From the IMG/VR virus record IMGVR_UViG_3300030294_000047, positions 1-54,457 of that record: a stretch of DNA of 54,457 nucleotides; one strand, 5' to 3'. Both the position numbers and the translations under genes were made by a program. Under the pieces are notes generated by a model that searched no databases, was not told the DNA's origin, and worked only from the letters and a program-made list of their open reading frames with translations. Source of the stretch: a virus. Positions 36,512 through 44,734 of the stretch are shown piece by piece (position 1 is the first letter of the stretch; every line of letters starts with the position of its first letter).

Positions 36512-37168
36512 TTACTTCACTTTGATGGTTCCATCTTGCAACACCAAGCTAGCATTGCTGGTGATGAACTTCTCCAAGGCAGCCAGTCGCTCAGCCAACC
36601 TATCGCGCTCTGCTTCAGCGGCAATACGCTTGCTATACTCGGTCTGGCTCTGAGTGCGAGCCAGGTCTCTTTGTGCTTGCAAAGACTTATGAGTCTCGTA
36701 TGCCACACAAGTAGTTTCCGAATAGGTCACAGTCCGAACACTTGCCGAGATACCAGCAGCATCCATAACCGCAGCAACCAATTCACCCTTGAGGTATGTC
36801 AGATCCATGTTCTGGGGCACCTGACCCAGCAACACTGAAAGAGCGACGGCGTTATAAGGAACACCCGAGGTGTCCGGATAACTGGAGATGTAGCTGCTCG
36901 GAACATAAAGCAGATCTCCCTTGGAAGATTGCAATGTGATGATACAGACGCCATTGTCGTAGTCTGTATTGTAGTCGCTCTCTTGCAAACCATTCGCTGT
37001 GTAGTAATCCGCCACCACATCAACGCCAGAAGCCAAAAGCTCCTTGAACGTACGCACGGCATTGCACGTGTACCTGAGACCCGATACGACTTTAGTGTCG
37101 AATGGAGTAACAAGTGCGTAAACACCAGAAGCGTTGATGGGAGGGATCATGCTCACGCCTGTTCCCAT
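36512..37168 (-). CDS. Probable baseplate/virion protein, 218 aa
   Basis: GGGAGG precedes the ATG. The first ~150 residues are alpha/beta with exposed polar loops (DYNTDYDNGVCIITLQ, PDTSGVPYNAVAL). Residues ~155-205 form a charged coiled coil (QAQRDLARTQSQTEYSKRIAAEAERDR and LAERLAALEKF). It lies 20 bases downstream of the 37189 gene in a two-gene unit beside the spike candidate, so both may be baseplate parts. No family is recognised. Confidence 0.7.
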   Translation of the reverse strand: MGTGVSMIPPINASGVYALVTPFDTKVVSGLRYTCNAVRTFKELLASGVDVVADYYTANGLQESDYNTDYDNGVCIITLQSSKGDLLYVPSSYISSYPDTSGVPYNAVALSVLLGQVPQNMDLTYLKGELVAAVMDAAGISASVRTVTYSETTCVAYETHKSLQAQRDLARTQSQTEYSKRIAAEAERDRLAERLAALEKFITSNASLVLQDGTIKVK

Positions 37169-37188
37169 GACTTATCCCTCCCTGTAGT

Positions 37189-38493
37189 TTAGATCTTCAG
37201 CGTGTTGCCAAAGTTGAACTTGGCCAGAGCCAGGTATTGGATCTTGTTGATGTTCATGGCAAGGAACACCATCTTGTTTCTGACCACCCGCGTGAAGCCA
37301 GCCGGAACTTGAGAGACTGCCGTCAGGTCTTCAGCTCTCTGCAAAAGTGTAGCCAGTGCAACAGCCCATTCCTGGGTGGTGGCACTCATCCGGTTGAAGT
37401 CAGTGCTGGATGTCGGCACAGCGATGTAGTCAGGATAGTAATCCGTGACGTAGAACTTGCTGTTGCGGTTATCCGGACCACCACAAATCGCCAGGATCAA
37501 CGACTTGTAGTTATGCGACATCATTTCCAGGTAGGAGGAAATGTGGGTATCGCCATAGTCCGAACACACAGCTTCTACAGCACTGAAAACTTTCTTAACT
37601 TGCACGACCGGGGAATAGATTCCCGATTGCAGCGTTTTGTCAGGGATGGCCATTGTGTCATAGAACGGGACGATGACGAACTCAGTTCTTTTGAAGAGGT
37701 CCGGGAGAATCTTGACCCACTCATCCCTTGTATGGCTAGAGTTAGCCAGAATGTAGTCAACGATGGCATCGCGAATCGAGTCATCATTGTTACCATATGT
37801 TCCATAGATCACCACTCCGAATTGCGCGGCTATGTAGTCGCTGGTTTTGTTGGGGTTGTGGTAGTCATAAGACTCCACTTGCAGGTAGGTTTCTGGATGA
37901 CCGTTCTTGACGGACTGCATCTGGTTCACCATCCAGGTCGGTGTCACGGCTTCAAGAGCCGCATCGACCTTGTCACCGGCCAGGAAGAAATTGTCGACAG
38001 GTGTGAATGGAGGCACAACGATGATGCTGTATTCATCGTACTGGGCCTGGAAGCTATCGTCCGAGAACCAGATTTTGAAGAAATCATCTGAGCCTGCAGG
38101 ATTCCACGAAACCCACTCGGGAGCCCAGTGCTCGCCTTGTTGCACCATCTCGCCGCAATCTACATTTTCGTAGGAGCTGCCGACAAGTGCAACAAGTGTA
38201 TTGAGGAAAAGCGCCCTATCTGATGTATTGGAGAGGTCGTTTATTCCGGTGTATACTGCACCTGCTACAGCAAAGGTGCTCTTTTGATTGGCATCAGAGA
38301 CCGGGACCATCGATCCATCCGACAAACTCGAGAAGGTGAGCAGCTGGATGTTCGGGTACGAGGCTGAGATGTATGCGCCTTGTTCTTTTGTGAAAGTGGC
38401 AGAAAAGGTAGACAGCTCTCCGATGGCGGACTTCACGCCTACGGTATTGTCCACCAGACCCGACACCACTATAAACCCCTTGAGAGAGTACAT
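37189..38493 (-). CDS. Probable virion structural protein, 434 aa
   Basis: AGGGA precedes the ATG. The protein is beta-rich with many Tyr, Asp and Val residues and long polar loops (NPAGSDDFFKIWFSDDSFQAQYDEYS). No enzyme motif or membrane helix is seen. It starts with a hydrophobic strand (LKGFIVVSGLVDNTVGVKSA). First gene of a minus-strand pair. The position opposite the spike gene favours a tail or baseplate part. Confidence 0.7.
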   Translation of the reverse strand: MYSLKGFIVVSGLVDNTVGVKSAIGELSTFSATFTKEQGAYISASYPNIQLLTFSSLSDGSMVPVSDANQKSTFAVAGAVYTGINDLSNTSDRALFLNTLVALVGSSYENVDCGEMVQQGEHWAPEWVSWNPAGSDDFFKIWFSDDSFQAQYDEYSIIVVPPFTPVDNFFLAGDKVDAALEAVTPTWMVNQMQSVKNGHPETYLQVESYDYHNPNKTSDYIAAQFGVVIYGTYGNNDDSIRDAIVDYILANSSHTRDEWVKILPDLFKRTEFVIVPFYDTMAIPDKTLQSGIYSPVVQVKKVFSAVEAVCSDYGDTHISSYLEMMSHNYKSLILAICGGPDNRNSKFYVTDYYPDYIAVPTSSTDFNRMSATTQEWAVALATLLQRAEDLTAVSQVPAGFTRVVRNKMVFLAMNINKIQYLALAKFNFGNTLKI

Positions 38494-38580
38494 GGTAGAT
38501 GTCCCTATTGCAATTTGTCTGATTGAGGAGATAATGCTGGATTAGACATACGATTTATCATTCACACGGGAGAGAACCAG

Positions 38581-38991
38581 ATGTATCAGCCCTTTTTGCT
38601 CCGCTTGATCTATCCTTTTCTGAAGGAAGCAATCATCGGAAAGAGGAGTCTGAAGTCGGCACTGGCTAATAACAAAAAGAAAGTCATTGTCCTTGGCTTG
38701 GTAATGGCCTCACTCACCATCAATCTGTTTAGCGTCCCGAAAATCATTTCCCTGTCTCTTCTGCAGTTGCACAATCAGAAACTCATTCAAGAGTACACCA
38801 AGACGAAAGCAGACGTAGATCGCCTTGAGAGAGAGAACAAAGAATTGAAGAAGCACTTCGAAGATGCCTCTCAGAGCCATAATCCGACTCCAGAGCAGTC
38901 CGTACCAACGAATCCGAACACACCCCTACCACCGTTCAACAACGGAGCACTCAATGCCCTGGATAATGAAGCCAGGCGTAAAACTCCATAA
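38581..38991 (+). CDS. Single-TM coiled-coil protein, second i-spanin-like candidate, 136 aa
   Basis: GGGAGAG precedes the ATG. A basic N-terminus leads to a membrane helix at ~35-52 (VIVLGLVMASLTINLF), then a coiled coil at ~60-95 (ADVDRLERENKELKKHFED), then a Pro/Asn/Thr-rich tail. The membrane-coil order repeats that of the i-spanin candidate at 18548. The next gene is a lipoprotein, again as in spanin pairs. It could also be an unrelated small envelope protein. Confidence 0.6.
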   Translation: MYQPFLLRLIYPFLKEAIIGKRSLKSALANNKKKVIVLGLVMASLTINLFSVPKIISLSLLQLHNQKLIQEYTKTKADVDRLERENKELKKHFEDASQSHNPTPEQSVPTNPNTPLPPFNNGALNALDNEARRKTP

Positions 38992-39007
38992 CGCGATGGT
39001 CCTAACC

Positions 39008-39406
39008 ATGAAACGATTGTTTTTCTGTAGCGTGTTCTGTGCTTTTGGATGTACGACTACCACGATCGTGACGTCGAACTCCATTAGCGCAGAACGCTTT
39101 ATTCTCACTGGTTCAACTCATGAAACAGTTGAGCCTCCCACCAAACCCAGCATCATCACTCCTGAGCCTGCACATTCCTCAGAAGTAAAGAGGGTAATTG
39201 TAAAAAAAGGATGTGATTCATTTCATACTCCAGTCTTTGGTCCCGAACCACATCTTCCTATCAACATAAAGGAAGTCATGGTTAAGAACCCGAGTCGCGG
39301 ATTGGAGATACTGGCAGCACACATACATGATCAATCTACCTACATTGCTGACATGAAGGCAAAGATTTCTGTGGGAGTTAAGGTGCAACAGAAAAGCTGT
39401 AAATAG
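39008..39406 (+). CDS. Small lipoprotein, second o-spanin-like candidate, 132 aa
   Basis: Basic start (MKRLFF), short hydrophobic stretch and a lipobox AFGC with Cys15 before a Thr run. The mature part contains Pro-rich segments (EPPTKPSIITPEPAH, GPEPHLPI) and a C-terminal helix. It follows the single-TM coiled-coil gene. An ATG at 38996 (MVLTMKR) is an alternative start. The pair mirrors the spanin-like pair at 18548-19477. Other outer-membrane roles, such as superinfection exclusion, are also possible. Confidence 0.6.
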   Translation: MKRLFFCSVFCAFGCTTTTIVTSNSISAERFILTGSTHETVEPPTKPSIITPEPAHSSEVKRVIVKKGCDSFHTPVFGPEPHLPINIKEVMVKNPSRGLEILAAHIHDQSTYIADMKAKISVGVKVQQKSCK

Positions 39407-39454
39407 TTACTCTTTACAGCAATCTCATGTACTGGTGCAACCTAAAGGAATGCG

Positions 39455-40978
39455 ATGTCGGAAGAATTCATACAAGGTGCAGTGATCTACACCGATGGCG
39501 GTTGTCGGGATGGTAATCCCGGCAATGCGGGATGGGGATTGCACGGATACATCTACACGACCGAGGCTCAGAAACAGGGCACGGGTCTGGACACGCACGT
39601 GACCACGTCCAGTGGGTATGTGCAAAAGACCATGTTTGCAAATGGTGAATCGGGAATTGATGGAGGTGAGCCTATCAATTTGTTGAACAAGGAAGATCTG
39701 AGCGCTGTCGAGAATCAAAAGGTTTTCCCTATCAGCTACATCGATGGGTGGGGATCGTTTGGTATCCCGGCTACCAACAATGCAGCTGAGCTCATGGCTG
39801 CTATCTCAGGCATCACACATCTCGAGCAGTACGATGTCAAGATAGTCTATCTGCTCACCGATAGCATGTATGTGGTCAATGGGATGACCAAGTATATTGG
39901 CAGGATGCGTGAGAACAACTTCATTCGTCCTGACATGTCTGGCCCTATCCCGAATGCTGATCTGTGGAAAGAGCTCGATCACGTCACCACCGCCTTGCAA
40001 AATAGGGGTGTGGTCGTAACCTTCAACTACATCGAAGCTCACGTCGGCCATCTGGGTAACACCATTGCAGATAAGCACGCTACTGCTGGTGTGATGATGG
40101 CTCGGGATAACAAGACCGAGAACACCATTGAAGTCTCCAAGGCTCAAGGTTACTGGAAGCAGGATATCGATAAGCATCCGTTCATTGGCAGTCGTCGTCT
40201 GTATTTCAATAGCGACCCTACCACGTTCGATGCTGGCAAGTACTATCTGGGTTCGACTGGCAAGGACGATGACTCTCTTGGCACTCGTATCGCTGATGGT
40301 GCATTTGCATATATCGAACTCAAGAATCCTGACTCTGTTCTGGAATCTGTTCGTGATGCTCAGTCCAAGGCAGCTGAGGGAATTGACTCTGTGATCATGG
40401 CGAGGTTGGATTACATCTACTCCCCCATGAACTACGAGGACTTCATCACCTTTGGTCAGTATGCACTGGTTCGTAAGAACCTGTACAGCTTCGATATGTA
40501 CGGCCTGGATGATCAGCCTGTGACTCGTCAGTACCGGCCTGCTCTTCTGGCATACCGTGCACTGGAAGAGCTGGCAGGTCTGGAGGATCGTCTTCAGCAG
40601 TTCAAGGACAAAGATCCGCTTCTTACCATCACGGATATCACTGGAGAAATCTACGAGTCTGTTGAGTCGGTGAAAAAGAAGCAGCCCGTGATCAGCAACA
40701 AGATCAAGGACAAGTTCATCGTTGGATTTACAGCGTTGGAATTGCCTGTGAAGTACAACGTGACCGGGGAAGTGAAAGAAGCGTCAGTGACTTTGACGCT
40801 GGGGATGGATCTGCTTGCACGAAACCCGTTGAAGAAACTCGAGTCCCTCAATCCTTCTATCTTCGTAATCACGTGGAAGGAGTCGGACACGGCTTTCAGA
40901 TTTGCGACTGTAGTTGTCGCTGGTGAGGATATTGGCATCTGGGCCGGTTCTTACTCGAATCTGAGGCTGATCAAATAA
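39455..40978 (+). CDS. RNase H-like protein with an extra C-terminal domain, 507 aa
   Basis: Residues ~5-215 form an RNase H type I fold with the acidic set D14 (IYTDGGCRDG), E112 (NNAAELMAA), D136 (LLTDSMYV) and D206 (NTIADKHA). His196 (EAHVGHLGN) is also present. It probably removes RNA primers or RNA-DNA hybrids during replication. Two inserts between the first strand and E112 make the fold longer than bacterial RNase HI. Residues ~220-507 form a second domain with no recognised family, perhaps for substrate binding. AAAGGA precedes the ATG. Confidence 0.82.
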   Translation: MSEEFIQGAVIYTDGGCRDGNPGNAGWGLHGYIYTTEAQKQGTGLDTHVTTSSGYVQKTMFANGESGIDGGEPINLLNKEDLSAVENQKVFPISYIDGWGSFGIPATNNAAELMAAISGITHLEQYDVKIVYLLTDSMYVVNGMTKYIGRMRENNFIRPDMSGPIPNADLWKELDHVTTALQNRGVVVTFNYIEAHVGHLGNTIADKHATAGVMMARDNKTENTIEVSKAQGYWKQDIDKHPFIGSRRLYFNSDPTTFDAGKYYLGSTGKDDDSLGTRIADGAFAYIELKNPDSVLESVRDAQSKAAEGIDSVIMARLDYIYSPMNYEDFITFGQYALVRKNLYSFDMYGLDDQPVTRQYRPALLAYRALEELAGLEDRLQQFKDKDPLLTITDITGEIYESVESVKKKQPVISNKIKDKFIVGFTALELPVKYNVTGEVKEASVTLTLGMDLLARNPLKKLESLNPSIFVITWKESDTAFRFATVVVAGEDIGIWAGSYSNLRLIK

Positions 40979-40996
40979 CCCTCTGGAGAACTCATC

Positions 40997-41401
40997 ATGT
41001 TCATTTATGCATGTGTGAGACAGGTGGGGAAACGACTGATGTCGAACAGGATCAAGAAGCTGATGTTGATTGGCTCCCTTTTCGGATTCTTCGAAAATAA
41101 GGAGCAGGTCGACAAGGTGCTGTTATCAGCACTCAATGCACAGCTCTCTTTGGCCTATCGACCTGAAGCTGTTGAATTACCCATTGCACTGCGCCAATAC
41201 TTCTTGCCGGAAAGTGATCTGAAGAAGATTCGCGCTGAGATGGGTGATATCCCCGCCGAACCTGAGCGACGCAGGACTTTTGCTCAGCGTATCGTGGATG
41301 TGTTACCGGACTGGCTCAAGTATGCTGACAACAATGACATGGTCAATGATGTCAGTGAAACCATCGAGTTCGTGCAGTACAGTAGTGCGCATGGAGCATA
41401 A
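40997..41401 (+). CDS. Unknown basic/helical protein, 134 aa
   Basis: GGAG precedes the ATG. The N-terminal ~30 residues are basic and hydrophobic in turn (VRQVGKRLMSNRIKKLMLIGSLFGFF), perhaps membrane-associating. The rest is helical and charged. It is the last gene of the plus-strand RNase H unit, ahead of a strong hairpin. No family is recognised. Confidence 0.65.
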   Translation: MFIYACVRQVGKRLMSNRIKKLMLIGSLFGFFENKEQVDKVLLSALNAQLSLAYRPEAVELPIALRQYFLPESDLKKIRAEMGDIPAEPERRRTFAQRIVDVLPDWLKYADNNDMVNDVSETIEFVQYSSAHGA

Positions 41402-41410
41402 CTCCGAATG

Positions 41411-41452
41411 TATATCAGCGTAGAGGCCCATAAGGCTCTCTACGCTGATATA
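41411..41452. terminator. Bidirectional terminator between convergent genes
   Basis: A perfect 15-bp stem (TATATCAGCGTAGAG with CTCTACGCTGATATA) encloses a 12-base loop that can form three more G-C pairs. TGCCGG follows on the right, close to the flanking pattern of the other hairpins. It separates the 40997 gene from the 41460 gene. Confidence 0.85.
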
Positions 41453-41459
41453 TGCCGGA

Positions 41460-42329
41460 TTACCGGTTGAGGATGTCAGTCACGCGATCGACTGTCTTAT
41501 CCAGACAGTTGGTGAACACTTCAAAAGAGAACTGCACCAGCGAGTAGCGCTCGAGGGCTTTGGCCATTACGAAGGTGTAATGGGTCAGGCCGTTGTAGAC
41601 TTCAGGACTGATGTTGTCGAGCTTCTTACTCGATTGCTTCTTGAGTAGGATGGTGAGCAGCTTGGAAGCCTCATCAAGTTTGGCTTTGACCTTGCTGTTT
41701 GCCATACCTCTGTAACGAGGAGTGACCTTGTTGAGGCGATCGAAAACACCAGCCCATTCGCTGTTGTTGCTCACCACATCTTTGTATTCGACAGTGGGAG
41801 ACTTCTGACCAAGATCTTCAACCTGAGCACGAACCTTGGAGATCTCGTCGAGCTGGACCTCAATCATCCGAGGCTTTTCGGTCACGTATGCACCAGAGGA
41901 CACGAAGTTCTCATCGGTCACGATCCTGGAGAGCAGCACTGTGTACTCTTGCAGATACTCGAGCAGGTCCTCACAGAACTGAGCTTCGTGCAGGAAGACT
42001 TCCAGATATGCCAGGTAGTTCGGCTTGACTCCGATCGGCGCATAAACCTTCATGATCTTCAGATCGAGATAGTTATGCGAGCGAGTCAGAGCCAGGAACT
42101 TCTCTTGCTTGCCAGAGAGCTTGACATTGCTGTGACCATCGGTGAAGCTGGCTGAGCCGGAGAAGACCGAGCCGATGATGCGTTGTGCTTCAGAAATGAG
42201 TTTGGGGAATGTCCGATGAACCAAGTCGGCCATGTTACCGATGGAAAAAGATTCCATGGCGACTAGCTTGTTAACTCGTTCAAGGGAAGCCGTGGTGGAG
42301 GTCGGAGCCTCCAGTTCATCGATAACCAT
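41460..42329 (-). CDS. Unknown helical protein, 289 aa
   Basis: The protein is almost entirely helical with long amphipathic stretches (LVHRTFPKLISEAQRIIGSVF, LEVFLHEAQFCEDLLEYLQEY, KLDEASKLLTILLKKQSSKKL). No enzyme motif or membrane segment is seen. A helical, moderately charged protein of this size in a virion region could be an internal head protein, but it is also divergent from the UvsX-like gene and may act with it. Confidence 0.7.
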   Translation of the reverse strand: MVIDELEAPTSTTASLERVNKLVAMESFSIGNMADLVHRTFPKLISEAQRIIGSVFSGSASFTDGHSNVKLSGKQEKFLALTRSHNYLDLKIMKVYAPIGVKPNYLAYLEVFLHEAQFCEDLLEYLQEYTVLLSRIVTDENFVSSGAYVTEKPRMIEVQLDEISKVRAQVEDLGQKSPTVEYKDVVSNNSEWAGVFDRLNKVTPRYRGMANSKVKAKLDEASKLLTILLKKQSSKKLDNISPEVYNGLTHYTFVMAKALERYSLVQFSFEVFTNCLDKTVDRVTDILNR

Positions 42330-42441
42330 AGAATCCTCTTACATGTGGAAAGTGGGTATTATTAACCAGACTATTTCAATGGTCAATTTTTACTATTCAG
42401 GTGGATTCTATGCATAGATACATTACACCATCGAGGTAATC

Positions 42442-43980
42442 ATGAACAGACCTGCTCTTCAACCAGCACCTGAGGTGAAGATCTATATCAATGTGGGCTC
42501 CTGCCTAGACATTCCTAACGGCAAGTATCTCACCGGCATCCATGGAGAATCTGTTCTCAATGGCGGTGTGGGGATGTTCAATGGCTTCACCGGCATTGGT
42601 AACAACTTCAAATCCACAGTGATGTGGTTTATGAAGCTCAAAGCTGCTGCGCGTGTCAAAGCGCCTTATGTCGGTAATTACGACACTGAGATCAACCTTG
42701 ATCTCGAACGCGTGCTCGATATGGCACACCGCATTCCTGAGTTCGGCACGACCGACATCGATGATGTCGATAACCCCATCCTGCTTATCAATGACAAGCG
42801 TCAGTACTACGCCAATGAATGGTTCGATGAGTTCAAGAACTATTGCAGGGCTCAGCGCAAGGATGCCAAGAAACTGATGATCAAGACTCCGTTCTTTGAT
42901 CGTCGCAAGAATGCTCCATTCGAATACATCCAGCCCTCCATGCAGAGTGTGGATTCTCTGACTGAATTCCAGACTGAGGATGTGAGCACTCAGATGGATG
43001 AGAATGACCTGGGTGACAGTGGTCGCAATACGCTCTTCATGCGTCAAGGCAAGTCCAAGTCTGAATTCATCATGGAACTGCCTGCATTGGCTCATGGTGC
43101 GTCCTGCTACATGTTCATCACAGCGCAGCTTGGCAAGGTCATTGCAATGGATGCAAGGGCTCCTGCTGAGAAGAAGCTTCAGTACCTGAAGAACGGTGAC
43201 AAGATGAAGGGAGTGACGGATAAGTTCACCTTCCTCACAACCGATCTCTACCACATGTACAACGCAGCACCTTTGCTCTCCAAGAAAAAGGCACCGGAGT
43301 ATCCGCACCGTGGCATCGAGAATGAAGGTGACAATGATCTGTGTAGCGTTCTGATTCGCAATCTGCGAAGTAAGACGGGGCGTACAGGTCAGGCGATGGA
43401 GATCCTGATATCCCAATCTGAAGGCGTTTTGCCGGAATTGACGGAGTTCCACAACATCAAGTCCTGCGATCGTTTCGGTCTGGTCGGGAATGATCAGCGA
43501 TATGCTCTGGCCATCTATCCTGATCGACAGATCACCCGTACCACTATTCGCGATCTAATTGATGAAGACCCTCTTCTCGCACGAGGTCTGAACATCACAA
43601 GTGAACTGTGCCAGATGAGGTATTTCTGGCCGTATCAGCAATATGACTCGAGGTACGGGAAGCAGAACTTCATCTGTACAGCAGAAGAACTCTACGAGGA
43701 CATCAAGAAAGCTGGTTACGACTGGAACATGATCCTCACCCATACTCGTGGCTGGTGGTGTCCGCTTGGCCTGTTCGAGGATAGTCTTTTCCTGTCCACG
43801 ATGGATCTGCTCAAGATGCGTGCTGGTCTCTACCATCCGTACTGGTTGGAAGATGACAAGAAGACCATCAAGAAGGAATATGCCGTCAAGCTGCCTGCGT
43901 TCAGCAAGGATCTCGACAAGGTGAGAGCCATCGTCGCTGATGCTACTCCTGTTGCTGAGGAAGAGATGGCTGAGGCATAA
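42442..43980 (+). CDS. UvsX/RecA-like recombinase, 512 aa
   Basis: A RecA-fold ATPase. The P-loop at ~48-59 reads GFTGIGNNFKST, where Phe replaces Gly before Lys-Ser as in T4 UvsX (SFKS). The sequence around it (VLNGGVGMFNGF) fits the strand and loop before a RecA Walker A. Downstream segments LPALAHGASCYMFITAQLGKV and KFTFLTTDLYHMY fit the core strands, with the Gln of FITAQ a possible nucleotide sensor. It should pair strands in recombination-dependent replication with the SbcC-like and RuvC-like proteins. GAGG precedes the ATG. A helicase of the same superfamily is the main alternative. Confidence 0.7.
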   Translation: MNRPALQPAPEVKIYINVGSCLDIPNGKYLTGIHGESVLNGGVGMFNGFTGIGNNFKSTVMWFMKLKAAARVKAPYVGNYDTEINLDLERVLDMAHRIPEFGTTDIDDVDNPILLINDKRQYYANEWFDEFKNYCRAQRKDAKKLMIKTPFFDRRKNAPFEYIQPSMQSVDSLTEFQTEDVSTQMDENDLGDSGRNTLFMRQGKSKSEFIMELPALAHGASCYMFITAQLGKVIAMDARAPAEKKLQYLKNGDKMKGVTDKFTFLTTDLYHMYNAAPLLSKKKAPEYPHRGIENEGDNDLCSVLIRNLRSKTGRTGQAMEILISQSEGVLPELTEFHNIKSCDRFGLVGNDQRYALAIYPDRQITRTTIRDLIDEDPLLARGLNITSELCQMRYFWPYQQYDSRYGKQNFICTAEELYEDIKKAGYDWNMILTHTRGWWCPLGLFEDSLFLSTMDLLKMRAGLYHPYWLEDDKKTIKKEYAVKLPAFSKDLDKVRAIVADATPVAEEEMAEA

Positions 43981-43982
43981 GC

Positions 43983-44011
43983 ACCCATACAGGGGAGTCC
44001 CCTGTATGGGT
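43983..44011 (+). terminator. Hairpin after the UvsX-like gene
   Basis: ACCCATACAGGGG pairs perfectly with CCCCTGTATGGGT around a three-base loop. It lies between two plus-strand genes 47 bases apart, so it may lower rather than fully stop downstream transcription, or serve as a processing site. Confidence 0.75.
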
Positions 44012-44027
44012 ATAATGGAGAATCCAC

Positions 44028-44417
44028 ATGCTCGATTCAATACCTATTGTTCGAGACTGCATTGTCACGCTCTTTGATGGATCGACGTATTACGTTCCTC
44101 AAGAGAACCAGGTGTTCATCATTTCACTGATGCATCCTGGCCTGGTGACGCACAAGTATGTCCCCGATGAAGAGCTTGTTTCTCGTGTTCTGATCCAGAA
44201 ACTCGTGCAGAGGAGCATCCCTATCAAGGATGGTGCTGTACCTTTCACCATTACGGACACTGGTAAAGACTTTTATGAAGCAATTCATGAAAGAGCTATC
44301 CAGCGAAGAATACGGACCGACTGGCTCAAGCAACATCCTGAACATGACATCAATGTCATGAAAAACTGCACCATTTATGATTTTGATAAAGAAGGGAACC
44401 AAAAGAAATGCCGCTGA
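44028..44417 (+). CDS. Unknown small protein, 129 aa
   Basis: GGAG precedes the ATG. The protein is alpha/beta: an N-terminal beta segment (CIVTLFDGSTYYVPQENQVF), a middle helix (EELVSRVLIQKLVQRS) and a charged helical C-terminus with several His. No motif is recognised. It overlaps the next gene by ten bases, which implies translational coupling. Confidence 0.7.
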   Translation: MLDSIPIVRDCIVTLFDGSTYYVPQENQVFIISLMHPGLVTHKYVPDEELVSRVLIQKLVQRSIPIKDGAVPFTITDTGKDFYEAIHERAIQRRIRTDWLKQHPEHDINVMKNCTIYDFDKEGNQKKCR

Positions 44418-44734
44418 CCACCTACAACCCCGATGTCCCCCTGCACACGCAGCTCACCAACATTCTCAAGGAAGCTGGTCATGTTGAACCTGCCGACTGG
44501 GAAGAGTACGCCGAGAACTTCGTTCCCCAAGCGATCGATGAATCGCTCTCGCACCCCGAACAGCGCTTCTATATCAACCGGACATTCCGGATGTACATGT
44601 GCGAGTCATCCGTGGATAGCTCGGATGCGCGCACGCACCTGATTGATGATGGTCGTCTCATCGACTGGCTTCGTCACTTTGAACAAGGGGTTGTGCCGTG
44701 GTTGCTGAAAAATACCCAGATCAAGATCAGCTGA
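44408..44734 (+). CDS. Unknown small acidic protein, 108 aa
   Basis: It starts inside the previous gene, with AAGGGAACC upstream. The protein is acidic and helical (EAGHVEPADWEEYAENFVPQA) with no motif. Its last 37 bases overlap the SLOG-DUF488 gene in another frame, so the three genes from 44028 form a tightly packed unit. Confidence 0.65.
   Translation: MPLTTYNPDVPLHTQLTNILKEAGHVEPADWEEYAENFVPQAIDESLSHPEQRFYINRTFRMYMCESSVDSSDARTHLIDDGRLIDWLRHFEQGVVPWLLKNTQIKIS

Noticed and set aside
41460-42329. Calling the helical protein at 41460 a capsid core protein
   Set aside because: The helical composition fits, but there is no specific motif, and its divergent neighbour is a recombinase, so the call was left open.
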